A DNA stretch of 64,000 bases from Micromonospora siamensis (GTDB lineage Bacteria; Actinomycetota; Actinomycetes; Mycobacteriales; Micromonosporaceae): assembly GCF_900090305.1 (NCBI RefSeq), contig NZ_LT607751.1, forward strand, positions 1,798,001 through 1,862,000, in the 5' to 3' direction. This document shows positions 37,515 through 45,819 of this stretch, in pieces. A program made the position numbers and the translations under genes. The notes beneath the pieces were generated by a model. The model was not told the origin of the DNA. It made no database searches and saw nothing but the letters and a program-made list of their open reading frames with translations. Numbering within the stretch: position 1 is the stretch's first letter; every line of letters begins with the position of its first letter.

Positions 37515-38594
37515 ATGTCTGATCTCGTCCTGCACATCACCGGGGCCCGCCCGAACTTCCCGAAGGCGGCACCGGTGATCCGCGCCCTGGCTGCCCTCGG
37601 CGTGTCTCAGAAGCTCGTCCATACCGGCCAGCACTACGACGAGCGGATGTCCGAGGTCTTCTTCCGCCAGCTCGGGCTGCCGGAGCCGGACGTCAACCTG
37701 GAGGTCGGCTCGGGTACGCACGCCAAGCAGACCGCGGCGATCATGACCGGTCTCGAGGACCTCTTCGAGGCTGAGCGCCCTGGGATGCTGGTGGTCTACG
37801 GCGACGTGAACTCGACCGTGGCCGCCGCCCTGGTCGCGGCGAAGATGCAGATCCCGCTCGCGCACGTCGAGGCCGGTCTGCGAAGCTTCGACCCGAGCAT
37901 GCCGGAGGAGGTCAACCGTCTGGTCACCGACCGGTTGTCCGACCTGCTCTTCGCGACCAGCCCGGACGCCGTGGCGCACCTGGGCAACGAGGGCGTGGCA
38001 CCGGAGAAGATCCACTTCGTCGGTAACCCGATGATCGACACCCTGCTGGCCAACATCGACCGCTTCGACCAGGACAAGGCCCGTACCGAGCTGGGCCTGG
38101 CCGACCGTTACGTGGTGGCCACCCTGCACCGGCCGGGCAACGTGGACGACCCGGCCGACGCTGCCGCGCTGGTCAAGGCCATGCACGCGGTCGCCGACCA
38201 GGCCGAGGTGGTGCTGCCGCTGCACCCGCGCGGTCGGGGCCGACTGCAGGCCGCCGGCCTGTTCGACCACCCGGCGCTGCGGGTGATCGACCCGCTCGGC
38301 TACGTCGAATTCCTCGGTCTGGTCCGGGGCGCCGCCGCGGTCGTCACCGACTCCGGCGGGGTGCAGGAGGAGACCACCATGCTGGGCGTACCCTGCCTGA
38401 CCCTGCGCCCGAACACCGAGCGACCGGTCACCATCACCCACGGCACCAACCAGCTGGTCACCCGGGAGCGACTGCCACAGATCGTGGAGGCGGTGCTCAC
38501 GGCCGGTCGGGCCGAGTCCTGGCCGACCCCGCCGCTCTGGGACGGCAGGGCCGGCGAGCGGATCGCCCAGGTGATCGCGGCCCGGCTGCGCTGA
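37515..38594 (+). CDS. wecB: UDP-N-acetylglucosamine 2-epimerase (non-hydrolysing)
   Basis: A 359-residue epimerase interconverting UDP-GlcNAc and UDP-ManNAc. It has ITGARPNFPKAAP, HTGQHYDERMS, VYGDVNSTVAAAL, HVEAGLRSFDPSMPEE and DSGGVQEETTMLG, all characteristic of the GT-B-fold family. UDP-ManNAc would feed the dehydrogenase at 32867-34129. It lies 77 bases after the glycosyltransferase gene and is probably in the same transcript. Confidence 0.94.
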   Translation: MSDLVLHITGARPNFPKAAPVIRALAALGVSQKLVHTGQHYDERMSEVFFRQLGLPEPDVNLEVGSGTHAKQTAAIMTGLEDLFEAERPGMLVVYGDVNSTVAAALVAAKMQIPLAHVEAGLRSFDPSMPEEVNRLVTDRLSDLLFATSPDAVAHLGNEGVAPEKIHFVGNPMIDTLLANIDRFDQDKARTELGLADRYVVATLHRPGNVDDPADAAALVKAMHAVADQAEVVLPLHPRGRGRLQAAGLFDHPALRVIDPLGYVEFLGLVRGAAAVVTDSGGVQEETTMLGVPCLTLRPNTERPVTITHGTNQLVTRERLPQIVEAVLTAGRAESWPTPPLWDGRAGERIAQVIAARLR

Positions 38595-38603
38595 CCCCAC
38601 CGA

Positions 38604-38638
38604 CGACGGCCGGTCCCGGTTCCCGGGGCCGGCCGTCG
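38604..38638. terminator. Terminator between convergent wecB and methyltransferase genes
   Basis: CGACGGCCGG (38604-38613) and CCGGCCGTCG (38629-38638) pair perfectly, with an inner CCCGG/CCGGG helix. Confidence 0.75.
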
Positions 38639-38651
38639 CGTGTGTCGACCG

Positions 38652-39740
38652 TCAGCCGGCGGCGCGCAGCACCGAGGCGCCCTTCTCGAGCTTGAACCGC
38701 TCCTCGGTGAGCGTCGGCACGTCGGTCAGCCACTGCTTGATGATGTCCTGCTCGTCGCGGCGCACCGTGTCGTCCATGACCACCGCGGCGTTGGCCGCGA
38801 GCCGGTCGGCGAGCAGCGGCAGGGCCGGGTAGCGGGCCTGGCCGGCGGTCGTGCCGGGCGGGCCGTCGACGAAGAGCAGGCCGATCCGGTCCAGGTCGGC
38901 CCAGGCCCGTCGGGAGTACCAGGGGGCGCTGTGGTCGCCCAGGTCGAACTCCTCCAGCGGGGCGTGTCGCGCCTCGGCCAGGTGACTGACCCCGTGCTCG
39001 GCGAGCAGCTTGTTGGTCTGCCGGGCGTACGCCTCGTCGTGCTCCAGGCTGACCACCCGGCCGTCGACGCCGAACTGGCGCAACGCCAGCGAGCACCAGA
39101 GCGTGGAGACGCCGCTGCCGCACTCCACGATCAATCCGGGCCGCTCGGTGCGCACCAGGTCGACCAGGAGCAGGAGCACGTCGGGAGAGGCCGCCCAGCC
39201 CCGCATCGGCGGCACCCGACCCTCCACGGTGATCATCGAATAGAGGTTGAGCAGCGACTCGACCTCGCGATAGGTGTGCCCGGTCTCCCGGACCACCACC
39301 CGCTTCATGTACTCGTTGACCCGCTCGACGGCAGGGTCCAGGGTGATCGCCTCGACCGTCTCCGTGGTGTGCCGCACCTCGGCGCGGATCTGCTCGTGCT
39401 GCTGCTCGGTGGTGTCGAACCGGCCGACGAGCCGGGTCACCTCGTGGTCGAGCTGCCCGACCCGACGGCGCAGCTCGTACATCACGAGCCGGTTCTGCCG
39501 GTGCGAGTGCAGCGCGGCCAGCAGCACCAGCCCGATGGCGGCCACCAGCAGGACCGTGGTGGCGCCGGCGCCCAGGAGCGTCGCGGCGACGACCGCCAGG
39601 GCCACCGCAGCCACCGTCGCCACCGCGACGTCCCGGCGGACGAGCAGGCTGCCCAGCGAGCCGAAGGCCGGCCGGAGCGTCCCCCCGTGGGAGGTCGCCG
39701 TCGGGCCGGCGGTGCCCCGCCCTTCGTCGGTTGCTGGCAT
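38652..39740 (-). CDS. Membrane-tethered class I methyltransferase-like protein
   Basis: A 362-residue protein. Two adjacent TM helices (about 38-62 and 64-82) are followed by a coiled coil (LRRRVGQLDHEVTRLVGRFDTTEQQHEQI). A SAM-binding domain then follows: LIVECGSGVSTLWCSLAL near 215, the acidic VVSLEHDEAYA, and LLFVDGPPG. This order suggests a methyltransferase held at the inner membrane, fitting modification of a lipid-linked or nascent glycan. ATG 39740 (MPATDEGRG) is chosen; longer in-frame starts lack support. Confidence 0.77.
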   Translation of the reverse strand: MPATDEGRGTAGPTATSHGGTLRPAFGSLGSLLVRRDVAVATVAAVALAVVAATLLGAGATTVLLVAAIGLVLLAALHSHRQNRLVMYELRRRVGQLDHEVTRLVGRFDTTEQQHEQIRAEVRHTTETVEAITLDPAVERVNEYMKRVVVRETGHTYREVESLLNLYSMITVEGRVPPMRGWAASPDVLLLLVDLVRTERPGLIVECGSGVSTLWCSLALRQFGVDGRVVSLEHDEAYARQTNKLLAEHGVSHLAEARHAPLEEFDLGDHSAPWYSRRAWADLDRIGLLFVDGPPGTTAGQARYPALPLLADRLAANAAVVMDDTVRRDEQDIIKQWLTDVPTLTEERFKLEKGASVLRAAG

Positions 39741-39865
39741 GGGTGCTCCCGGGTTCGACGAGACGAGACGACGATGGCTGTGCGGATTATAGGAGCCGTG
39801 GGGCCGTCCGGCGATCATCCGCGCGCACCGATCTCGCATCGCCGTCGGCGACCCCGCGAACGAAG

Positions 39866-39903
39866 CCGGGGCCCGGCCCACCATGCGGTGGCCCGGACCC
39901 CGG
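39866..39903. terminator. Hairpin downstream of the 39918-41957 glycosyltransferase
   Basis: CCGGGGCCCGGCCCACC pairs with GGTGGCCCGGACCCCGG around ATGC, with two mismatches in 17. It lies just after the stop on the minus strand. Confidence 0.6.
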
Positions 39904-39917
39904 CGTTCAGGACTCGA

Positions 39918-41957
39918 TCAGAGCGGGGAGAACTCGGCGAAGTAGCTGCGCGCGCCGGCGACGTCGCCGTGCAGGAGGTCCGCCCACGCGGCGACGACGT
40001 TGTCCGGGTTGTGGCTGCGGTTGATCTCGGCCTTGGCGCGAGCCGACTGCTCCGCCCATCCGTTGCCGTGGGCGGTGTTCAGCACGGCGGCGGCGGCCTC
40101 GCTGGTCGTCGCGTGCACCCAGTCCTTGTGGTAGAGCTCGTCCGCCCCCGGCCAGGGCCGGATGATCGGCACGGCGCCGGAGGCCATGCCCTCGGCGACG
40201 GAGGCGTGGCTGCCCTCCTCGTCGCTGGTGGAGATGATGAAGCCGACCTGCCGGAACCAGCGGGCCATGTCCCGACCAGGCGCGTGGAAGGTGACGGCGT
40301 CGCGCAGCAGCGGGTCACGCTCGATGCGCTCGAAGCACCAGCCGACGTACTCGCGCTCCTCCTCGTCCTTCCACGCGTACTTGTTGGTCCACGGCATCTT
40401 GCCGCGCACCGCCATGGTGAAGCGCGGGTCGGTGCGGCGGATCTCGGTGAGCAGGTCCAGCGCCAGGTCGAACCGCTTACGGATGAACTCGAAGCCGACG
40501 AAGCCCAGGGTGAACTCGGCCCCCGGCAGCTTCGGTCGGTCCAGCCACTCGGTCTCCATGTAGTTCGGGATGAAGAGCAGCTTCTCCAGCGGCCACTTCA
40601 GCTCGTCACGGATCCGTCGCCCGAACAGCGGTGCGATGTAGACGACCGCATCGACGTTCTCCATGACGATCTCGTGCGGGTACGGCGAGTCCAGCTCGAA
40701 GCGGTGCAGCCGCATCGCCATGAACTGGTCCGGGCGCTTGCGCTCGGACATCCAGATCGCGCTGGTCCGGGCCCACTCGGCGAAGATCGAGTCCGACTCG
40801 GCCATCCGGGCTTCGGTGAGATTGGTCGGCCGGGCCAGGCCGGGCCAGTCGTCGATGGACATCTCCAGGTCGGTGCGCTTGTCGAGGCGCTCACCCAGGT
40901 CCACCGCGAACTTCAGGTCGAAGCCGGCGAGCATCGCCTTGCGGGGCGCCCGCGGCGTACGCGGACGCTCCGGCATGACCGCCTTGCGCACCGCCTCGAC
41001 GCCCCGCCGCTGGGCGGCGGTGGTCCAGTCGGCCGGGGCGCCGTCGCTGGGCATCCCCATCGGCGTGGTCGGCAGGCCGTTGCCCCAGCCGGAACGCTCG
41101 GCGGGCAGCCAGGCGCTGGACAGGTCGCGGAACTTCGCGGCGGCGAAGGAGTACGGCAGCGGGCCGGTCTCCTGCTCGATGCTCAGCCGGCGCCAGAGCT
41201 CCAGCTGCGCCGGGCCGGCCGGCGGCGGCTCGGGGGTGATCACCTCGCCGGTCTCCGGGTTGAGCACCGGCTCCGCCGTGGGCCGCTCGACGACCGCGGG
41301 CTTGTCGGCGCAGGCGTCGCAGCGCCGGTCGACGGCGATCGGCGGGAAGATCTCGATCCTGGGGCGGCGGGTCGAGACGGCCCGCTCGACCGACTCGCGG
41401 GCCAGCTCGCTGTCGGTGAGGAAACCACCGATGACGTCCGCCACGCGGTTGAGCTGGGTGCCGTACTCCGTGGTGTTGCCGGCGGGCAGCCACTGCGCGG
41501 GCAGCGCCAGGGCCCACACCTGCCGGAACGGGGTGCCACCGTTGACCGCCGCGCGGGCGGCCTCCAGGGTCTCGGCGATGACCAGGTCGGCGTTCTCCAG
41601 CCCGGGCAGCGAGCGCGGCCCGGCCGGCTTGCCGGCCGGCGCGGCCTGGGGGGCGGGACGGGGGCGGAGCAGTTCGCTCGTACGCTGCAGGGATCGACGC
41701 GACTTGCCGTACGCCTTGGCCAGCGGCTTGCGCAGGGCCGGTGACAGGAACGCCAGGCGCGGTGTGCGGGCCGGGGCGGGCGCGTTGGGGAGCGGAGGAG
41801 CCGGGCGCCGCCAGGTCACGTCCTTGACCGTCGCGTTCGCCGCGGTGAAGGCGTCACGGACCGCCTGCCGCCAGCAACAGACACCGGGCTGCTCGGGCCA
41901 GCCACTGTCCCTGAGCAACACGACCCGCATGGCGGGCTCGCGGCTTTCGTTCTCCAT
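39918..41957 (-). CDS. GT4-like glycosyltransferase
   Basis: A 679-residue protein. The C-terminal 300 residues look like a GT-B catalytic half: LGFVGFEFIRKRFDLALDLL, then FIISTSDEEGSHASVAEGMASGAVPIIRPWPGADEL, which matches the nucleotide-sugar-binding E-x7-E region. The N-terminal 350 residues are unusual, with a Pro-rich stretch and a CDAC motif near 225. It probably builds the surface glycan. The start is ATG 41957; Met10 (MRVVLLRDSGW) is an alternative. Confidence 0.75.
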   Translation of the reverse strand: MENESREPAMRVVLLRDSGWPEQPGVCCWRQAVRDAFTAANATVKDVTWRRPAPPLPNAPAPARTPRLAFLSPALRKPLAKAYGKSRRSLQRTSELLRPRPAPQAAPAGKPAGPRSLPGLENADLVIAETLEAARAAVNGGTPFRQVWALALPAQWLPAGNTTEYGTQLNRVADVIGGFLTDSELARESVERAVSTRRPRIEIFPPIAVDRRCDACADKPAVVERPTAEPVLNPETGEVITPEPPPAGPAQLELWRRLSIEQETGPLPYSFAAAKFRDLSSAWLPAERSGWGNGLPTTPMGMPSDGAPADWTTAAQRRGVEAVRKAVMPERPRTPRAPRKAMLAGFDLKFAVDLGERLDKRTDLEMSIDDWPGLARPTNLTEARMAESDSIFAEWARTSAIWMSERKRPDQFMAMRLHRFELDSPYPHEIVMENVDAVVYIAPLFGRRIRDELKWPLEKLLFIPNYMETEWLDRPKLPGAEFTLGFVGFEFIRKRFDLALDLLTEIRRTDPRFTMAVRGKMPWTNKYAWKDEEEREYVGWCFERIERDPLLRDAVTFHAPGRDMARWFRQVGFIISTSDEEGSHASVAEGMASGAVPIIRPWPGADELYHKDWVHATTSEAAAAVLNTAHGNGWAEQSARAKAEINRSHNPDNVVAAWADLLHGDVAGARSYFAEFSPL

Positions 41958-42325
41958 CAGAGCTGAATCTCCCTGTCGTGCCGACGCGTCCGACGCTTCC
42001 GCAGGTCAGACTGTGAGCGCGCTGTCGATACCCGGTTGATACGCCGCGCGGGTGGGAACACCCGGCAGAGGTGAGCAGGGCTGCGACCTCCACTGACGAG
42101 TCGGCGATCGCGGAACGCCCCGAAGGCTACCCCAGCTCACACTCGCGAACACGGAGGGGCCGGCCCGGATCGGGCATTCCTGACCGGTGTTCACCCGCCC
42201 GACGCATCGATGCCGTGGCGATCCCCCACGGACACGGCCGTTCCGGCCGGTGCTCGGGTAAGGTACCGCCGCGGGGTCGACGGCCGACCGTCCCCGTCGT
42301 GCCGACCCGATTACGGAGAGGTTAC
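41958..42325. other. Divergent intergenic region, glycosyltransferase / sulfotransferase
   Basis: 368 bases without a supported gene. TAAGGT at 42259-42264 is a likely -10 for the sulfotransferase, giving a leader of about 55 bases. The minus-strand promoter is not clear. Neither a -35 box nor an operator stands out. Confidence 0.5.
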
Positions 42326-43069
42326 ATGCGCGCCTGGTTGAATCGCCGTGCCGAGGAGCCGCACGAGCGCGGTTTCCTGTTCGTCGTCACCTATGGGCGA
42401 TCCGGGTCGACCTTGCTGATGGGGCTGCTCAACACCATCCCCGGCTACCGGATCCGGGGGGAGAACGCCAACGCGCTGCACCACCTGTACCAGGCGGTCC
42501 GGGCGGTGCGCGACGGGCGCGAGACCCACCAGGGCGGCAACCGGGCGACCGACCCCTGGTACGGGGTGGACCAGTGGCGGCCCGACGGGTTCGAACGGGC
42601 GCTGGTCGACGCGTTCGTCGCCAACGTGTTGCGTCCTGCCCCGGGGGACCGGGTGCTCGGCTTCAAGGAGATCCGCTACACCTCGGAGCACGTCAAGGAC
42701 CTCGACGGCTACCTCGACTTTCTGCGGACCGCCTTTCCGCAGTCCCGGATCGTGTTCAACCACCGCCTCCCCGCCGACGTCGCGAAGAGCGCCTGGTGGG
42801 CGCAGAACCCACACGCCCTCAAGCGGATCGAGGCGGCCGACGCGCGGATGCGGGCGGTGCCCGCCGACGACCGGCACTTCCACTTCCAGTTCGACGAGAT
42901 CGACGACAGCCTGGCCAACATCCGGCAGCTCTTCGGCTGGTTGGGCGAGGAGGTGGACGAGCAGCGGGTCCGGCGCACCCTGCAGACTCCGCACTCGTAC
43001 CGGCCGGGAGAGGAGAGCGGCGTGCGGGCCATGGCCAAGCGGGCGTTGGGCGCCGCCGGGCTGCGCTGA
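42326..43069 (+). CDS. PAPS-dependent sulfotransferase
   Basis: A 247-residue sulfotransferase-like protein. The 5'-phosphosulfate loop is VVTYGRSGSTLLMGLLNT near residues 20-37. The 3'-phosphate segment SRIVFNHRLPADVAKSAWW near 137-155 follows the usual strand. It would move sulfate from PAPS to a hydroxyl, here probably on the glycan, since it is embedded among glycosyltransferases. GGAGAGG precedes ATG 42326 by four bases. No signal peptide, so it acts in the cytoplasm. Confidence 0.85.
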   Translation: MRAWLNRRAEEPHERGFLFVVTYGRSGSTLLMGLLNTIPGYRIRGENANALHHLYQAVRAVRDGRETHQGGNRATDPWYGVDQWRPDGFERALVDAFVANVLRPAPGDRVLGFKEIRYTSEHVKDLDGYLDFLRTAFPQSRIVFNHRLPADVAKSAWWAQNPHALKRIEAADARMRAVPADDRHFHFQFDEIDDSLANIRQLFGWLGEEVDEQRVRRTLQTPHSYRPGEESGVRAMAKRALGAAGLR

Positions 43070-43090
43070 GCCGACCTCGACCCGCCCGGC

Positions 43091-44119
43091 TCAGGTCCGG
43101 GGCGCGACCGACCGCAGCCGGCGGGCGGCCCGGTAGCCGGCGCGCAGGGCGGCGTACGCGGAGTAGTCGCCGCGGCCCACCAGCCGATGCTTCAGCCCGG
43201 CCAGCCCGCCCGGCACCGGGTAGCCCTGCGCCGGCAGCCAACGCCGATGGTCCCGGACCATCCGGTCGAAGAACGCCCGCCGCAGGGGGGCCGGCACCCG
43301 TCGCTCGTTGCCCACGATGACCAGGTAATGGTCGATCATCAGCCGGAACAGGATCGGCCGGTACCGGTCGTACGCCGGCGCGGCGTTCTCCACCAGGGTG
43401 AACAGCCGTTCGTACTGGTCGAACACCTCGAAGTGCCGCGGGCTCGGGGTCTTGGTGATGGCTCCGGTGTCGGCCCGCTGCCGGTAGCAGTAGCAGACCC
43501 GGTCGAGCAGGTCGATCGAGCGCGCCGCCATCAGCAGCGGGTGGCTGTAGGAGCAGTCCTCGTACCAACCGGGGGAGAAGCGCAGGCCGATCCGGCGCAG
43601 GAAGTCCCGCCGGACCACCTTGGTGCACGCCGACTGGGCGAGCTTCAGCAGTTCGGGGCGGTCGGCGAGACCGATCGGGGCGGTCGGCTCGCGCAGCGCC
43701 TCGCCGTACGCGCCACGCACCGTCCGGCCGTCCGGGAAGACCTCCTCGTGGTCGACCACCAGGACGTCGGGGCGCTGTGCGGCGAGCCGCCGCCGTACCG
43801 CGTCCACCGATCCCTCCGGCAGCCAGTCGTCGGCGTCGACGAACCAGACGTACTCGCCGCGGGCCCGGTCCAGGCCGGCGTTGCGGGCGCCGCCCAGGCC
43901 GGCGTTCTCCGACAGATGCACGACCCGCAGTCGGCCATCGGTCGCGGCCCGCTCGTCCAGGACGGCGCCGCTGGCGTCGGGTGACGCGTCGTCGACGGCG
44001 ATGACCTCGATGTCGGGTGCCGGGTCCGCGAGCACGCTGTCCAGGCAGCGCGGAAGGAAGTCCGCCACGTTGAACACCGGGATGATGATCGAGATCATCG
44101 GCTGCGGCCGCGGATCCAT
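43091..44119 (-). CDS. GT2 family glycosyltransferase
   Basis: A 342-residue GT-A enzyme. It has ISIIIPVFNVADFLPRCLDSV, EVIAVDDASPDASG (first Asp pair), the metal-binding VDADDWLPEG, and a WYEDCSYSHPLLMAA region in place of the acceptor ED motif. The basic C-terminus (YRAARRLRSVAPRT) may touch membrane. It resembles poly-ol-phosphate/teichoic-type GT2 enzymes. AAGG precedes ATG 44119. Last gene of the galE operon on the minus strand. Confidence 0.88.
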   Translation of the reverse strand: MDPRPQPMISIIIPVFNVADFLPRCLDSVLADPAPDIEVIAVDDASPDASGAVLDERAATDGRLRVVHLSENAGLGGARNAGLDRARGEYVWFVDADDWLPEGSVDAVRRRLAAQRPDVLVVDHEEVFPDGRTVRGAYGEALREPTAPIGLADRPELLKLAQSACTKVVRRDFLRRIGLRFSPGWYEDCSYSHPLLMAARSIDLLDRVCYCYRQRADTGAITKTPSPRHFEVFDQYERLFTLVENAAPAYDRYRPILFRLMIDHYLVIVGNERRVPAPLRRAFFDRMVRDHRRWLPAQGYPVPGGLAGLKHRLVGRGDYSAYAALRAGYRAARRLRSVAPRT

Positions 44120-44154
44120 GGTCACCTTGCCTGAATCGGGGAGGGTCGGGTGGG

Positions 44155-45819
44155 TCAGCCGTCGCCGGGCGGCTGAGCGCCGCCGTCGGGGCGCGGTCGG
44201 ACCGGCACGGCGGGGCGGACCACCCGGCGGCGGATCCGGGCGGAGAGCTTGCGGCCGGCCAGCGTACCGACCAGGACGGTGGCCTTGGCCAGCGAGCGGA
44301 CGCCGGCCACCTCGACCGCGTTCGGCACCCACCGGCTGCCCCCGAGGGCTGGGTCGGCGATGGTCCGCAGACCTGCGGCGAGCTGCTCCGGGGCGAACCG
44401 GCCCAGATCCACCATGCCGATCGTCTCGGCGGCGACCGTACGGCTGCCGTGCAGTTCGGTGACGGCGTCGGCGAGCGACCGGCCGGCCGTGCCGACCCGG
44501 TCGACTCGGCCGAGGGCGGCGGTGCGCCACAACCGGGTGGCCGGCCCGTCGGTCGCTCCCGACGGGCGCAGCTCGACCAGCCCCACCTGCTCCCGGTCGG
44601 CCAGCTCCACCAGCCGGCGTACGGCGTGCGGGCCGAGCCCGTGCCGGGCCGGCAGGTCCAGCCGGTACGCGGCCGGGAAAGGCGTGTGGGGCGCCTCGGT
44701 GACCAGCCGCACTCGCGGGTCCCCGCGGTAGGTCTCGGCCAGCAGCCGCAGGTCCAGGTCCGGGTCGGCGAGGACCCGCCGGCGTCCCTCGCCCAGCCGG
44801 TCCCAGGGGCCGACCAGGCACACCACCAGGTCGCGTTCGTCGCCGCCGAGGACGGCGTCGACGGCGGCCCGGACCCGCTCCAGCGGCTCGTCGCCGGCGG
44901 TGACCACCGCCTCGACCAGCGGCACCGACCAGTTCGAGCCGCCGACCCGGCGCAGCCAGCGCGGATAGGGCATCCGGTCGGCCAGGTACGGTCGATTGTG
45001 GCGCTGCACCCGCTCCTTGTCCTGCATCACGTGGCTGGCGCCGAGGTGCCAGCTGCCGGCGAGCGGCTCGGGGACGAACAGCGCCCCGGCTGCGGCGAGC
45101 CGGTAGCCCAGTTCGGTGTCCTCGCCCAGGCGAAGCGTGGTGTCCAGGCCGCCGCACGCCTGGTACAGCTCGCGGCGCAGCGCGGCGGTCGCGCCGACGT
45201 GGATGCCGAACACCTCGTGGTCGGCCGCGCGGAGCTGGTCGGTGCGGTCGATGTACCGCTCGACGTAGTCGTGCGGCTCGCCCTCGGTGTCGAACAGCCG
45301 TTGCGGGGTGCCGGCGTCCCAGAGCGCGACGACGGCGTCCGGGGTGGGCCAGTCGGCCGCGCCGGGGCAGGTGTCGACGAACCGCTTGTAGCCGAGGGTC
45401 ACCGCGTACGGGGCGACGTGGTGCCAGCGCAGTTGGGCCTCGACGTGCGCCGGGTGCGCCACCATGTCGGCGTCGAGCCAGTGCAACACCTCACCGGTGC
45501 TCACCGTGGCGCCGACGTGCAGCGCGTTGGCCCGGCCCCAGCCGTCGGAGTGCTCCCCGGCGCGGACCAGCCGGGTGTTGGCCGGCCGGACGGCGGGCAG
45601 CTCGATCGGCGGCTGCGAGCCGTCGTCGACGACTACGACCTCCAGCAGCTCGTCGGGGTAGGTCTGCCGGCTGAGCGAGGCGAGTGTCAGGTCCAGGCTG
45701 GCCTGGCAGTTGTAGGCCGGGATGACGACGCTCACCGACAGCTCGGGGCGCCAGCTGCCGAGGTCGGGGACGGTCAGCGTGGACCAGTCGTTGCGGTGCA
45801 CGCGGGGCACGGCGCTCAT
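44155..45819 (-). CDS. GT2 family glycosyltransferase with C-terminal extension
   Basis: A 554-residue protein. The GT-A domain is at about residues 27-300: SVSVVIPAYNCQASLDLTL, VVVVDDGSQPP, WLDADMVAHPAHVEAQ and GLDTTLRLGEDTELGYRL supply the metal and acceptor motifs. The C-terminal 250 residues contain no known motif and end in a basic segment. ATG at 45819 overlaps the upstream stop by four bases (ATGA), so it is coupled to the preceding glycosyltransferase. Confidence 0.86.
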   Translation of the reverse strand: MSAVPRVHRNDWSTLTVPDLGSWRPELSVSVVIPAYNCQASLDLTLASLSRQTYPDELLEVVVVDDGSQPPIELPAVRPANTRLVRAGEHSDGWGRANALHVGATVSTGEVLHWLDADMVAHPAHVEAQLRWHHVAPYAVTLGYKRFVDTCPGAADWPTPDAVVALWDAGTPQRLFDTEGEPHDYVERYIDRTDQLRAADHEVFGIHVGATAALRRELYQACGGLDTTLRLGEDTELGYRLAAAGALFVPEPLAGSWHLGASHVMQDKERVQRHNRPYLADRMPYPRWLRRVGGSNWSVPLVEAVVTAGDEPLERVRAAVDAVLGGDERDLVVCLVGPWDRLGEGRRRVLADPDLDLRLLAETYRGDPRVRLVTEAPHTPFPAAYRLDLPARHGLGPHAVRRLVELADREQVGLVELRPSGATDGPATRLWRTAALGRVDRVGTAGRSLADAVTELHGSRTVAAETIGMVDLGRFAPEQLAAGLRTIADPALGGSRWVPNAVEVAGVRSLAKATVLVGTLAGRKLSARIRRRVVRPAVPVRPRPDGGAQPPGDG

